A DNA stretch of 36,738 nt from Chara braunii (Eukaryota; Streptophyta; Charophyceae; Charales; Characeae): positions 1,381,094 to 1,417,831 of the forward strand of contig BFEA01000189.1 in assembly GCA_003427395.1 (NCBI GenBank), read 5' to 3'. Under the pieces are notes generated by a model, which did not search any database, was not told the origin of the DNA, and saw nothing but the letters and a program-made list of their open reading frames with translations. Both the position numbers and the translations under genes were made by a program. Positions 9,958-21,104 of this stretch are shown here, piece after piece (within the stretch, counting starts at the first letter, position 1; the number at the start of each line of letters is the position of its first letter).

Positions 9958-11104
9958 CATTGAATCTTTCTACACGGAACCCTCGTTCAATCAATTTTCG
10001 GATACACATGTTATGAATAAGAAACGACACCTTGCAACGTCCTTGGATACATACTGCCACAGAAAATAAAGTCATGACCTTCAACACTGCCGAGTAATAC
10101 AACCCTGAGAATGATGCAAGCACCTCTTGTGGGTACATTCCCGACCTACATCACCGACGACCACAAATGTGGAGAGTCTGTCGAGGACACTGCTCCCAAT
10201 GGTGTGGCGCGACGTCCACACTTCGGACATTGACTAATGAACCTTAAAATATAACTTCAAAAGTGAAACATATTGTCCCCATATCACGCCATATGTTTCT
10301 TCCTCATACAATGTCACTGGGCGACCATCCAGTAGTCGCAAATGGTTATACCATTATACGAAATAATAAAAATTTAATACGGCTCAAACAATACTTCAAT
10401 GAGACAAATTTGATATTAATGTTGCAAGAAAATTTAAAATAAATGCTACAAACGACGAAATTCACTACTATATAAGGAAGTCGTACTAACATAAAGAAGT
10501 TGTGGTGACATGCCTTATGCTAACGTTCTTCATCATCAAAAAGAGTAAGGTATGTCATGACTTTTTCTTTGGCTAATTTTGAAATGTGCAGTCAATTATC
10601 CAAACGCAATATTTTTTATGTTCACCTCCACAAAATACAATTTGTATGTTTTCATTGTTTAGGTGACGTTTTGTTCTTCTTTCGTATCTTCTTCCACGCA
10701 TTCGTATATGGCACCGGAAGACATTCCACTGTAAAATGTGGAGCCTAATGTTTAATGAAAAAGTGTTGAAAATCGACGATCTGAAGTCGTTGTGTACAAC
10801 AGAAACAACAGTTACTTTTCTCATCCATAGAGAAACACCTTCGTCAATATTGTCTAGTAAAGGACGTACGAGAAGAAATTGACCATTTTCGATGTATGTG
10901 ACAGGGTTAAACTTTGGCTTGAGACACTCGTTAGCAGGTCCTACAAAAAATGACTCTTTGTTCTCATTATTTTTCATGAGGAAAGCAATATCAATGCCCT
11001 ATTAATCTTCCTTTGAGATTCCTTTCATTGATGGCCAGAAGTCGGCCTCGAGTGACAACCTTCGAGATTCAGGACCGTACTGATTTTCAATTGTTTCTAA
11101 AAAA
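9958..11104. other. no gene; one 52-nt hairpin
   Basis: No domain was recognised in the frames here (including 10573-10977 minus). One stem-loop is notable: TGACATGCCTTA (10506-10517) pairs with TAAGGTATGTCA (10546-10557) with a single G-U on the plus strand. Confidence 0.5.
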
Positions 11105-11425
11105 CGTTGTTAAGCGCATTGGTCCCACGGGGGGATCTTCCCGGGCGCGTCACTTAGGATTTTTGCAGGACTTTTTGTCGCAAGTGCAACTTTCGCCGCT
11201 TCAGCCGAGTGCGTCAACCACATCTGGGGTCCACACGAGGCACAAACTACCTCTGCCCAAGGGGTTGTCACCACCCTTGGACAAACGTATTTCCGTTGAG
11301 CTACGGAACCACAAATGAAAGTTGCTCAGTTGCAATCGCAAAGATGACCCAGCCGAGGGCGTTTCTCGTACGCTGTAGCATAGAGGGTACGCGAGATCGA
11401 ACGCCTTAATCGGACCCAAGTGCAA
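11105..11425 (-). mobile_element. dispersed repeat R, copy 2 (inverted)
   Basis: Read on the minus strand, it shares with the copy at 24.5 kb the blocks CTATGCTACAGCGTACGAGA, AACGCCCTCGGCTGG, GCGATTGCA, TAGCTCAACGG (A-box-like), GTGGTGACA, GTGCCTCG and GTGACGCGCCCGGGA. It lies directly beside the LINE relic in opposite orientation. No open frame survives. Confidence 0.7.
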
Positions 11426-11469
11426 AAAGGCAAATCGCAACTTTTCTTTTGAGGGGGGACAACAAATCA

Positions 11470-13480
11470 CCCCATGTAATTAGCAGGGTGGCACAAGACT
11501 CAATAATCCTTCCAAAAGGAAAAGGAGGGTTGGGTATCATTGACATATCTACGCAGGTCCAGGCGGGTTAAGATTATGATTTTTAACTTAAGCTCCATTT
11601 GGCGTTCGCTGGCTCTAACACAATTTACAACCCTTGCTGTTGAGGCTCCCCCAAAGATAAAACCCATGACTTGGATTAGGACAGATATTGGAAAATCCCC
11701 GGGATATGCAAGGATGGCGGGGCCTTGAAGGAAATTTGGATGCTCTTTCTCAACATATGGAGGAAACTGTCAATCCCGGATAGACTGTCTCCTGACCGTT
11801 GGGAGGAAGTCTCTAGACAACCACTGTTTGGGAGTAGATGCATCACGAACAACATGGCCAGGTTAGGTGCAACGCGGACTCCCCATGGAGAGGGTGGGTC
11901 AAACATGGGCCAATACGGGTGGGGGACCTATGGGACGCAGAAGAGAGGGAGTGGACAAGCGCAGATAGGATAAGGCAATGACTGTGGTACTACCATCACC
12001 CAAAAGAGGCTTTGGGGACTAATTGAAAGCTTCCCGCTGGCATGGTACTCTATCGTAAAAAGGGGCCGCTCGGTTTTGAAGGGAGACTAGGTGAGACTCC
12101 CTAGCGACGCGGGTTCAGTTGGGATGGTACGTGGTGGGTGGTAACGAGGTGCTGGTTGAGAGGTATACGTTGGGGAGGGAGGACATCCTCATGGGAAGTA
12201 GATAATTTTTTTCCTGCATCCACAAGGCTGAGGTATTTTGTATTAGGACCATATTGATCAGTGGGGAACAAAGGGATTTTCGACCAATGATGCCAATAGC
12301 AAACCTACCCTTTGACCCCCGGGAATGGCAGTGGAACGGGGGGAGGAAAGGAGAGCAAGGACTGTGCAACGGCCTTTGAGTCCTGGTGACATGAAAATCA
12401 AAACAGCGTATCATATGTTGAGACGCAAAAAAAAGTTTTTATAAACAATCTGCGATAGGTGCCAAAGCCATATCAAGATTGATCAAAGTACCCTATGTCC
12501 TATTCACTGGTTTCACGAAGCTAAATTGCGGCCGACCAAGATCTCGTCGTTACAATGGTAGGTGATCCACTGATGCTTTCCGACTAACGACTGGTTGATC
12601 GACCACACCAGGCTCGAGCAACAGGGATAGGCGTTTCCTTGGTGCACGAAATGTCTACAACAGAAAAATTCCCACGAGAAATGAAAGTTGAAAAAACATT
12701 CCATAAAAAAAAAAATTCTTCATATTTATAAATTATCATTCCACTGTTCGTCCAATTCTAAAATTTTCAGTTTTATTTGATAAGTTCCCGTCTAAGTATG
12801 AGTTTTCCCTTCCAGCTACATCTATTTGTTCAAGATGGAATGAAAGTCTGGATGAGTTTATGAAATGTTTTAATTAAATTTTCACTCCACTACACGAAAT
12901 ATCTTCTAATTTAGATTGGATTAACCTATTTATGACTGAAAATCCTTACTTAGAATGATACTCCAATTAAAATATTTCATGAACTCGTCCACACTTTCAT
13001 TCCATCTCTAGCATGCAGTTCAAGTAAGAAGGGATACCCCATTCTTGGAAGGAAAGTTTTCAAGTAAGACGAAAATTTTAAAATTGGAATGACATTTTTT
13101 AAGATGGAATGAAAATTTAAAATTTAGAATGTAATTTCAGTATAAAATGACTATTTAATTCTGGGAATTTTTTCTGTTGTACGGAGCTACCCACAGCGAA
13201 AGAGGAATGAGACAATCGAGCACCATTTTCTTCAGTGTCCATCATCAGTGCTACTATGGCAATGGCGGGACAAAATATGGTGGCAGACGGTCCGTTGTAC
13301 CGTTTGGCCATAGGACTCGAGGGTGCTACTAACGGGTCACTGGCCATAGTGCCCAAACGACCCACTCACGAGAAACCTTTTCCGGGTGGGCAGGCGAATT
13401 AGTCTGTGAGCAATATGGTGGAAAAGATGCATCTTGGAAATTGAGGGGGCACGGGTGAAGGAGGGGGAAATAACAAGATG
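11470..13480 (+). pseudogene. decayed LINE reverse transcriptase 3' part (interrupted)
   Basis: This is the C-terminal part of a plant-type non-LTR retrotransposon ORF2. In frame at 11500-11560 is ILPKGKGGLGIIDISTQ, the GGLGI segment that follows the RT palm in L1-like LINEs. KEIWMLFLNIWRKL and QPLFGSRCITNN follow at 11725-11860. DLWDAEEREWTSADRIRQ lies at 11925-11978 in a shifted frame. KISSLQW, CFPTNDWL and WCTKC lie at about 12535-12654, and ETIEHHFLQCP at 13212-13245. WCTKC with HHFLQC forms the CX2C...HX4C zinc knuckle. Several stops and at least one frameshift make it dead. The RT catalytic core and endonuclease are absent. A MITE splits the knuckle. Confidence 0.85.
12658..13179. mobile_element. 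522-bp foldback MITE, copy 1
   Basis: Its ends are CAACAGAAAAATTCCCA and, inverted, the near-identical CAACAGAAAAAATTCCCA. Inverted similarity continues inward over most of the length; for example, GATGGAATGAAAGT occurs near 12833 and, inverted, near 13000. TA lies on both sides (12656-12657, 13180-13181), typical of Tc1/mariner-type (Stowaway-like) insertions. Removing the element and one TA restores the LINE frame from CTKCL into RSYPQ, which fixes the boundaries. A same-length copy lies at 18842. It has no coding capacity. Confidence 0.92.
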
Positions 13481-15029
13481 GTTAGGCAACTAGTACAAAC
13501 AAAAATTACTAATCAATGGCAGACAGCCTGACAACGAATAAGCTTTGTGCATACTAGTAAGGCAATCATTACGCACTTCTGCAAAGAATGGTTGTGGGAA
13601 AGAAGGGGGTGATAGATGATAGACGTATCTTGATTAGGAGATAACCCCTATGGAGAGGAAAGGGAGGCCTGGGGAGAAATGCCAAGAAACTACAAGCTCT
13701 CCTTTCAGGACTGGACTGCAATAGATCCTGGCATTCCCCTGAGACCAGCGATAGACTTCCCGGACCCTTCCTCCCCCCCCCCGACCCGTTATCACTTGTG
13801 GAAGCGCCTTCTAACTAAGTCCGCTTCTCAGCATGCAACGCCTTCAAGAGGAATGTCGGGTGTGTCTTCCAGCACACGATCGCGCGAGGACAGCATGAGG
13901 TAGCATGAGGCTGGCAGGGTAAGGGGGGGAAAAAAGATTCCACTGGTGCCCTCCGGTGGCTCTCCTTTCGAAAAATGGTCAAGCCACGATTTTAGGAAAG
14001 GGAGGAAGAGCTGATATGGGATGTTGGACCTGGTTTCTAGCATAGTGGTCATGTCCTGATGTTTTCATGTTCAAAATGATGTACATTCCGAAGGCACGTT
14101 GGGCCCGGTTCCCAGAACGTGCAGAGAGCAAAAAGAGAAAAAAAAATGTAAGCCCAGTAATAGCTGCCTGAACCATTCCTTAAACCACCAGTGCTTCCTA
14201 GAGTCGTGCCCGTTAACGAGCCACAATTTAAGGAAATGTACGGGTTACTACAGGAGCGCCCAAATTCATCCGACTAGAAACGTTTCTATCCTATTTTTTC
14301 CCACGGCCGATAGCTGTGCCAAGCACTGGTGGTTCAACTACAGTGACATAAGCCTTTTATACTAAGACATTATGGCAAGGGGATGAAACATGAAAAAAAA
14401 AAAAAACACTACGTGCAAGGGTCTAGTTTTCCAAGAACTCTTTAAAATACGGTTCATATGCGTACGGCCACAAGAGTTGGACCCCACTGCCTGGTGGAAG
14501 CTTTCCAGGTAGAAATCTTCCGCCAAACCCAAATCGTAGGCCCCGACGATGGGAAACAGAAAAGCGTTGTTGGTGCAAATACCCTTACAAGGGTATCCGC
14601 CCTGGTTTTGCAAGCGACAAAAAATAAGTTTGATTTAAGATTTAGGAATACCTTGCGAGGCGCGGCTGCATCGGTGGTTTACTTCATTGGATGGTTGACT
14701 AGAGCAGAGAGTGTGTAGGCGCGTGGAATTGATGCGCACATGATTTTTTCTTATTTGTTTGATGATTAAAGAGTCAGCGTGATCGCCGACCAAATTGTTA
14801 TTATTCTGATTAAACTAGGATTAAGAAGATTTTTGTCTTGGGACTAGTGTGCTTGCCTGTGACTTGTGCATACGTACGGTAGACGACATCGACAACAATG
14901 TGACTTTGAAAACATTTTAGTAGGTCTGCGCGTCGCACAATGTCGATTTATTTAGATGTCCGTCAAAGCTAGACCCGGCCTTGGGCCTAGCACTAGCGGT
15001 TACTGTGGGAGACTTTCATCAAAGAGATT
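13481..15029. other. no recognisable feature
   Basis: The region contains a C run (13772-13780), G runs and an A run (14394-14406). The 14458-14718 plus frame (86 codons) lies opposite 14362-14613 minus, and neither resembles a family I know. It may be further transposon debris. Confidence 0.5.
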
Positions 15030-15035
15030 CAGGGG

Positions 15036-15068
15036 TCGAGGCGACGGCGACGGCGACGGTGACGGCGT
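15036..15068. repeat. (GGCGAC)n hexanucleotide repeat
   Basis: About five imperfect GGCGAC units (one GGTGAC) lie inside an 84-codon chance frame. Confidence 0.8.
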
Positions 15069-15737
15069 AGGAGTATTGGAACGGCGCGGAGAAGCCGAGG
15101 GGTTGAGGGCCCTGTGGGGCTACCTCCCTCGGCTTTGCTGTTGGCGAGGTCGGAATGGTACTAGCGCTTCCTTATTTTTTATCGCCACTCGACAATTAAC
15201 TTTTTCCTAAATATTTTTATTATTCATCGTCGCTACTTTTATTTTTACGTTTCAGCTTCTTGAGACGGGCACGACGCCGGTTTTAAGGAGTTGTCGTGGC
15301 AGTTGAGGACCTTGCGTGCGCCCCTCTTCTGGTTAACTTACTAGTTCTTAGTACTCCCCACGTGTTCAGGATGCCGGCGAAATTTCTCTATCATGCCGTC
15401 AGTGAAAACGTGAACCGAGGGGTTCAGCGTGCATGCGAGCAGGTGGGTGGTTGAGTCCACAAAGCAAAAGAAAGTTAAGTGTCAGGGCTTTCCGAGGGTG
15501 CGCCGCCCGTCGGCTGCGGGTAGCAGCGAGGAGTTTGAATGTGGCCATGTCGATGGGCCACGGAAGGTGGCTGACTATGCATGGGCAGGATAGTGCGGGG
15601 CACAATAGTGCAGGTTGTAGGTTGTATGCTGACGGAACTTCTTTACCCGGACGCTTAAGGGTCTCACCTTAAATATCTGCTACAGCCATCAAGATCTGCA
15701 ACAGGCCCGACGTTTCCCACTTCGTGGCCACAGCCCG
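15069..15737. other. no recognisable feature
   Basis: Moderately GC-rich sequence. Overlapping frames on both strands (15399-15672) have no recognisable domain. Confidence 0.5.
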
Positions 15738-15945
15738 TGTGGAGGATTGTCCGTAGAAATTTGAAAAGGGGGGGGCTCGCACCAATATCGATCGGACTTG
15801 GGCATAGGCGCGAAAGACTAGGTCGAACAACCCAGTAGCTGGTTTCCTCTGAAGATTCTCCGTAGGGTAGCGGTAATCGTAGAACAGTTTAACGCACGAC
15901 GGTCTGACCGTGCGCTGTGAAAGCAGAATTGGTACCGACCGGCAC
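15738..15945 (+). pseudogene. decayed LSU (25S/28S) rRNA fragment
   Basis: Segments follow the eukaryotic LSU rRNA order: GTGGAGGATTGTCCGTAG (LSU GTGGAGGCTCGTAGCG), GGACTTGGGCATAGGCGCG and AAAGACTAGGTCGAAC (LSU GACTTGGGTATAGGGGCGAAAGACTAATCGAAC), then CAGTAGCTGGTTTCCTCTGA (LSU TAGTAGCTGGTTCCCTCCGA). A weaker AAGCAGAATTGG follows near 15921. Many substitutions in normally near-invariant positions show it is not functional. The comparison uses the conserved LSU sequence from general knowledge. Confidence 0.8.
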
Positions 15946-16029
15946 CATAGGCGATGTGGTAAAGGTTCCGAGCGATGCTACTGAGCGCTCCTGGGACTCC
16001 GGTGTGCATGCGAAAAACAAATCAGACCG

Positions 16030-16068
16030 GCCTGTAGCTGGCCTTTCTCGAAGTTCCCTCGGGCAGGC
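16030..16068 (+). pseudogene. second partial LSU rRNA-like segment
   Basis: CTGTAGCTGGCCTTTCTCGA followed by AGTTCCCTCGGGCAGG again resembles the LSU TAGTAGCTGG...GAAGTTTCCCTCAGGATAG segment already present at 15832-15870. This implies a partial duplication of the relic or two independent fragments. Confidence 0.6.
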
Positions 16069-16330
16069 GTGAGCAGATAGGAAGGTCGCTGCGCGAATGC
16101 GCTGGCTGGCCGGTGGCGAGAAAAAGGCGAGCAACGACGGGCGTTGAAGCCGAGCAGCGAGGCATCAGCAACGACGGGGAGCGCTAGGAGAGGGAAGCCA
16201 TGCATCGGGCAACGAGCGTTGAGGGAGCGGAGTGACGGGCAGCAGGGAAAAAGGCAAAATAAAGAAAATGAATCCGAACGCAAAGTCATGCCGGATGCGT
16301 ACGAGGAAAAGGGGAGCGCAGCGATGAGAG

Positions 16331-16475
16331 ATAGAAGCTATGGTGGAGTAAAGAACATAGTTCTCGCCCGATCCTTGACGGAATCGGGCAAACCAAGTCT
16401 CGGAATAGGGATTTTTCGGGGAGGCAAATACGAAGATGAGGTTAGTTTTAGAGGAAAGTTAGTAGATTAAGAGAT
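16331..16475 (+). repeat. diverged tandem unit, copy 1
   Basis: AGCTATGGTGGA, GTTAGTTT and AAGTTAGT recur in the same order and spacing at 18182-18325, beyond the hAT-type element. The two copies were probably adjacent before the insertion. They are diverged, and no function is seen. Confidence 0.5.
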
Positions 16476-16731
16476 TAGGAGAGCTATGTAACACCCGCGA
16501 ACGCGTCCGCGGGTCCAATCTCGGAAGGCGGACGCAAACGGGTCCGCATCCGCGGCCTACCTAGTTGGCGCCGCAGACCCGATTTTACCAGAATTTTCCT
16601 GAATTAAATAATAGACTAAAAAAAATAAAAAAAATATAGGGTTGTAGGAAATTTTAAGCCCTACAACCCCCTATTTGTTTTTTTGGAATCCGACTTTGTT
16701 TTGGATTTTAAAAAATAAAAAATTAAATTCG

Positions 16732-16734
<3 letters not shown>

Positions 16735-16790
<56 letters not shown>
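16735..16790. repeat. (TA)n microsatellite
   Basis: About 27 perfect TA units inside the hAT-type element. Confidence 0.95.
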
Positions 16791-16793
<3 letters not shown>

Positions 16794-16969
16794 AAAAGTT
16801 GGATTTTTTTTTTGTCATTTTTTATCATCAGGTATATGGTCCCTGAGGTCACCTGTATTTTTTGGAAATGAATTTCTGTTTTTTGCAGGGGTAGGAGGTG
16901 TTTTAGAAAAATAAAGATACAAAATTTTAAAATAAATAAACAAAAAACTTGAAAAAAAAAAGGTTTTAT

Positions 16970-16980
16970 TCATTGATTGA

Positions 16981-17014
<34 letters not shown>

Positions 17015-17034
17015 GAGTGTGTGTGTGTGTGAGT

Positions 17035-17107
<73 letters not shown>

Positions 17108-17111
17108 TCTG

Positions 17112-17142
<31 letters not shown>

Positions 17143-17361
17143 GAGAGGTGTGTGTGTGTGTGTGTGTACGCGGGGGCCATTGGCGTCGCGGGGAGCTGCG
17201 CGCGCGCCACACACACGTGCGCGCGCGCGCACGCGAGAGAGAGAGAGAGAGAGAGAGACTATGAGAGAGAGAGAGAGAGAGGGAGAGAGAGAGAGAGAGA
17301 ACACCTATATGTATGTGTGTGTGTGTGTGTGTGTGTGTGCGTGCGCTGCCCCCGCTGCGCC
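16970..17361. repeat. compound microsatellite (GATT/TG/GA)
   Basis: (GATT)n at about 16975-17012, (TG)n at 17013-17085, (GA)n at 17086-17147, short (TG)n, a GC-rich spacer with a CGCG-rich core, (GA)n at 17233-17300 and (GT)n at 17313-17340, ending at the gap. The apparent duplication TG-GA / TG-GA around the spacer suggests unequal exchange. All long frames here are repeat translations. Confidence 0.9.
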
Positions 17362-17823
17362 NNNNNNNNNNNNNNNNNNNNNNNNNNNNNNNNNNNNNNN
17401 NNNNNNNNNNNNNNNNNNNNNNNNNNNNNNNNNNNNNNNNNNNNNNNNNNNNNNNNNNNNNNNNNNNNNNNNNNNNNNNNNNNNNNNNNNNNNNNNNNNN
17501 NNNNNNNNNNNNNNNNNNNNNNNNNNNNNNNNNNNNNNNNNNNNNNNNNNNNNNNNNNNNNNNNNNNNNNNNNNNNNNNNNNNNNNNNNNNNNNNNNNNN
17601 NNNNNNNNNNNNNNNNNNNNNNNNNNNNNNNNNNNNNNNNNNNNNNNNNNNNNNNNNNNNNNNNNNNNNNNNNNNNNNNNNNNNNNNNNNNNNNNNNNNN
17701 NNNNNNNNNNNNNNNNNNNNNNNNNNNNNNNNNNNNNNNNNNNNNNNNNNNNNNNNNNNNNNNNNNNNNNNNNNNNNNNNNNNNNNNNNNNNNNNNNNNN
17801 NNNNNNNNNNNNNNNNNNNNNNN
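17362..17823. other. assembly gap (462 N)
   Basis: An uninterrupted run of N directly after the compound microsatellite, where assembly would be expected to fail. Frames shown across it are meaningless. Confidence 1.
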
Positions 17824-18167
17824 GCAAGTGACTGAACAACAACTTACAATGTGAAAGCCTCTAGGTGTTTATAATAATTAACTTTATATCCTGTTTTTTT
17901 TGTTTTTTTTCCAATTTCGTTGGATTTCGCCCATAGCCCCCCCACCAAAAGTTCATCTTTTTTGTTTTTTTTTTGGGGGGGGGGGGGGGGGCAGGGGATG
18001 CGCCGCCACGTGGCGCCGCCAGATTTGTGAAACCCCCTCCCTTGCGGTCGCGACGTGTCCGCGAATCCGCGCGTCCGCGCGGACACGTCCGCGGGCTTCG
18101 CGGACTGGCCGCGGCCGCGGACTTGGCCGTGCCTGTCTGCCGCCGGGGGGGATACATAGTAGGAGAG

Positions 18168-18615
18168 AAGAGGGTGCGCGGAGCTATGGTGGAAGCGAAA
18201 ACTGAGAGGAGAATTTTTTTTTTTTCACCCGCTAATAGGCAGATTTGGGCGAGGGAGGAATTGAGTCGGAGGTTTTCGGGATGGGTGACCCCGAATATAA
18301 TGTTAGTTTCAGTTAGGAAGTTAGTGGGACATGAGCTAGGGAAAGAAGAGGTGCGCAAAAAGAATCGGGTAGAAAGGAAAGAAAGTATTGTGGGGGAGAA
18401 GGGCAATCTTTCTTGATCGATTCCCTACGAAAACGAGAGACGGTTAACGGAGGCCTCAATTTTCAGACCACTTGTCAGGCCGTTTATAACAAAACTCAAG
18501 GGTTATTTTAACCAAACTTGCCACCAATTCATAGAGTGGAGATTATACTAACTATGTACAAAAACAAAATTAAAAAAAAAACTTTAAAAAGTTATAAAAC
18601 AGGAAGGCAAAAGTG
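18168..18615 (+). repeat. diverged tandem unit, copy 2, and flank
   Basis: It resumes after the TAGGAGAG duplication with AGCTATGGTGGA and GTTAGTTT, as in copy 1. From about 18420 onward it becomes AT-rich with no recognisable feature. Confidence 0.45.
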
Positions 18616-18841
18616 TGTTTTCATACAAAATTCACTCATTTCAGTTTTCAGGATTTTCAGGATTTTTCAGGGCTAGCCAAAACAGTCAACTCCAAGACCC
18701 CAACAAACACCAAACGTGGCACACACAGACCTTGACCAATAATAAAACAGGGCAAAAAAAAAAAAACAGAAAAAAAAAAAAAATGATCTCCAATGCATTT
18801 TTCAGAGTTGAGGGGGTTAACCAGGGCTGAAAAGTGGAGGT

Positions 18842-19363
18842 CAACAGAAAAATTCCCACGAGAAATGAAAGTTGAAAAACATTCCATAAAAAAAAAATCC
18901 TTCATATTTATAAATTATCATTCTAATGTTCGTCCAATTCTAAAATTTTTAGTTTTATTTTATAAGATCCCGTATAAATATGAGTTTTTCCTTCCAACTA
19001 CATCTATTTGTTCAAGATGGAATGAAAGTCTGGACGAGTTTATGAAATATTTTAATTAAACTTTCATTCTACTACAAGAAATATCTTCTAATTTCGATTG
19101 TATTAACCTATTTATGACCGAAAATCCTTACTTAGAATGACAGTCTTATTAAAATATTTCATGAACTCGTCTACACTTTCATTCCATCTCTAGCATGCAG
19201 TTCAAATAAGAAGGGATACCCCATTGTTGGAAGGAAAGTTTTTAAGTAAGACATAAAATTTTAAAATTGGAATGACATTTTTTAAGATGGAATGAAAATT
19301 TTAAATTTAGAATGTAATTTCACTATAGAATGATTATTTAATTCTAGGAATTTTTTTCGCTGG
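18842..19363. mobile_element. 522-bp foldback MITE, copy 2
   Basis: It is nearly collinear with 12658-13179 and the same length, starting CAACAGAAAAATTCCCACGA. The right terminus has mutated to CGCTGG from CTGTTG, and the flanking dinucleotides are no longer a clean TA pair, so this copy looks older or was altered. TTAACC...GGTTAA-like words just outside (about 18817 and 19370) give a second, weaker possible boundary. Confidence 0.85.
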
Positions 19364-19909
19364 TCCCTGTTAACCGCTTGTGACGGAAATGAGTCAGGAA
19401 ACATACTAACCTTGGGTGTTTGGTCATTACGAATTAGATGGGAAAATTAGTTTTGACGATAGAGCGTTGGATCGGGTGCTATGATGAGTGTGGGCTGCGC
19501 CGGGGGAGCAGGTTCTTATTGCATAAATATGGAATGAACCTACCTGTATAATTCATTCTGAGTTTGCTTACATTATCGCTGGGTGTAGGGCGAACTTACC
19601 TGATCAAGTCGACTTATGTTTATGGAGAGGCTGGCCTGTTGAGGTTTCTGCAACGACGAAGTACAAGGTTGCACCCACCCATGTACACTACGAGATAAAA
19701 CGAACCCAGCCGCTATCATGGGCTAGGGACATCGAGAAAGGGGGCCGAGATGAGAAAAATGAGTGATTAGAGAGGGAGAAGGAGCAATGTGCACTTCGCT
19801 GTCCGTGTGTGAAGAAGTCCTGGCGGGGGATGGGTTCTGTTTTGTGCTTCAGTTAGCAATCGGGGGGGGGGGCGTCTGCAGGATGCAGCTCTGTTTGTTA
19901 CCACACCCG
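19364..19909. other. no recognisable feature
   Basis: No coding frame or repeat was recognised. A 10-base G run lies at 19862-19872. Confidence 0.5.
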
Positions 19910-20014
19910 CAACCTGGTTGATCCTGCCTGCGGCCACTAAGCCGTGCGCGACTAGTTATGGATGTACTACGCTGTCCAGCTGTGAATGGATTGATCCGGG
20001 CTTATTATTAGTTA
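19910..20014 (+). pseudogene. decayed SSU (18S) rRNA 5' end
   Basis: CAACCTGGTTGATCCTGCC reproduces the invariant 5' terminus of eukaryotic 18S rRNA. After a short deletion, TAAGCCGTGCGCGACTAGTTA follows TAAGCCATGCATGTCTAAGTA, and CTGTGAATGG and TTATTATTAGTTA follow CTGCGAATGG and TTAAATCAGTTA. The many changes exclude a working gene. It lies on the same strand as the LSU fragment but downstream of it, the reverse of normal rDNA order. Confidence 0.8.
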
Positions 20015-20063
20015 CCTGTGTCCGGCCAAGGTCGTAGGCAGACTCGACAAAGCGGAGTACAAC

Positions 20064-20066
<3 letters not shown>

Positions 20067-20122
<56 letters not shown>
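20067..20122. repeat. (GA)n microsatellite
   Basis: About 28 GA units. Confidence 0.95.
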
Positions 20123-20124
<2 letters not shown>

Positions 20125-21104
20125 AAAATGGGGGATGCTCATGCACGCACAGTATATGTACACACGGGGGTTGAAGATCTGCCTGTTGGAAGGTAGATTC
20201 AGACAGAAATGCAGAATTGAAGGGCAAGTTGCGGAATTGGGGACTTACCTGCCAGCTGAAGTAGTTGCCCATTCCCGACGGTTGAGGTAGCGAAGAGATC
20301 AGGCGAGAACCGAACGCTTACCTGTTAGTCGACACGTTGCTTAACATATCGTGGGACCGCGGGGAGGTCAACCTTGGAGAGGGAGACCTCAGATCCTCAA
20401 GCCAAAATATAGCAGACCGGCTGCACGGGCTACATGCCCAGCCGTTGACCAATGTGTCACGCACTCCATCAGCCTGCGCAACAACGAGCTAGCTGCGAAG
20501 GTGCAGGTCTGGCCAATTGTCGGTGCACTGCCCATGCTGCCATACGGAGAAGCAAAGCAGAATTTCCTCATTAAGCCAGTACACTGCACATTTCGACATG
20601 CCGAGTGGTGAGGAGCGAACAGCTGGGGTTGAAGACTCACTTTCTGGTCAATACGATGTTATCCTACCAGACGAAGGAGTCTGGCTGTAAGCAGGGTGCT
20701 TGTAAAGGCGGGGTGAAGGTTGCACATCCGGTATCTACACACACTTAGCCATTGCACGGCCAGATAAACCGCACTCTCCTTCACTACGAAGAGGGAGAAA
20801 GTTGTGTTTTTGGTCCACGACTTGTGCCTCGAGTGGTGGTCAGGGCATTTCAGACTAAGAGCATTGAGAAGGGACGAAGATTGTTGGAGGAGGTATATTT
20901 GCGAGTTGGAAGGTCGCCAGAAAGTCAACATATGGCAGTCTCACTTCGGTTTGACTAGCGGCTACGCCTGTTGGCCATCATTGCGGGGCCCTTAGGTGAT
21001 GGAAGATAACAAGGCCCTCTCCTGGGAGTTGAGTCAGTCCGCCTCCTGTATCTCGAGAGTCTGAAACCCCTCCTTCTGCCCTTCTTACTCTAAGTTTAAT
21101 CCAG
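20123..21104. other. no recognised gene
   Basis: Short frames on both strands without a known domain. GCTGGGGTTGAAGACTCA at about 20622-20639 recurs at 34776-34793, so a dispersed repeat may be present. Splice-donor-like words read on the minus strand (at 20241 and 20316) have no supporting exons. Confidence 0.5.

Larger units (their letters stand above)
16484..18159. mobile_element. non-autonomous hAT-type element with gap
   Basis: The left end CTATGTAACACCCGCG and inverted right end CTATGTATCCCCCCCG are similar, and a perfect 8-bp duplication TAGGAGAG flanks them (16476-16483 and 18160-18167), the hAT target-duplication length. Both subterminal regions carry clustered GTCCGCGG/CCGCGGAC palindromic words (16490-16550 and 18050-18120). 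The interior holds (TA)n, (GATT)n, (TG)n and (GA)n arrays plus a 462-base gap. No transposase is visible, though one inside the gap cannot be excluded. Confidence 0.8.

Noticed and set aside
16970-17854. Frames of 172-290 codons across the N run
   Set aside because: Most of the residues are undetermined, and the rest is microsatellite.
18817-19374. TTAA-flanked piggyBac-type boundaries for MITE copy 2
   Set aside because: Copy 1 shows ends at CAACAG/CTGTTG with TA duplication and a restored host frame. The TTAA words are outside the shared sequence.
20241-20325. Repeated ACTTACCTG words as minus-strand splice donors (also 2348, 3859, 9162, 19590)
   Set aside because: They are too short to be informative. 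No paired acceptors with coding sequence between them were found.
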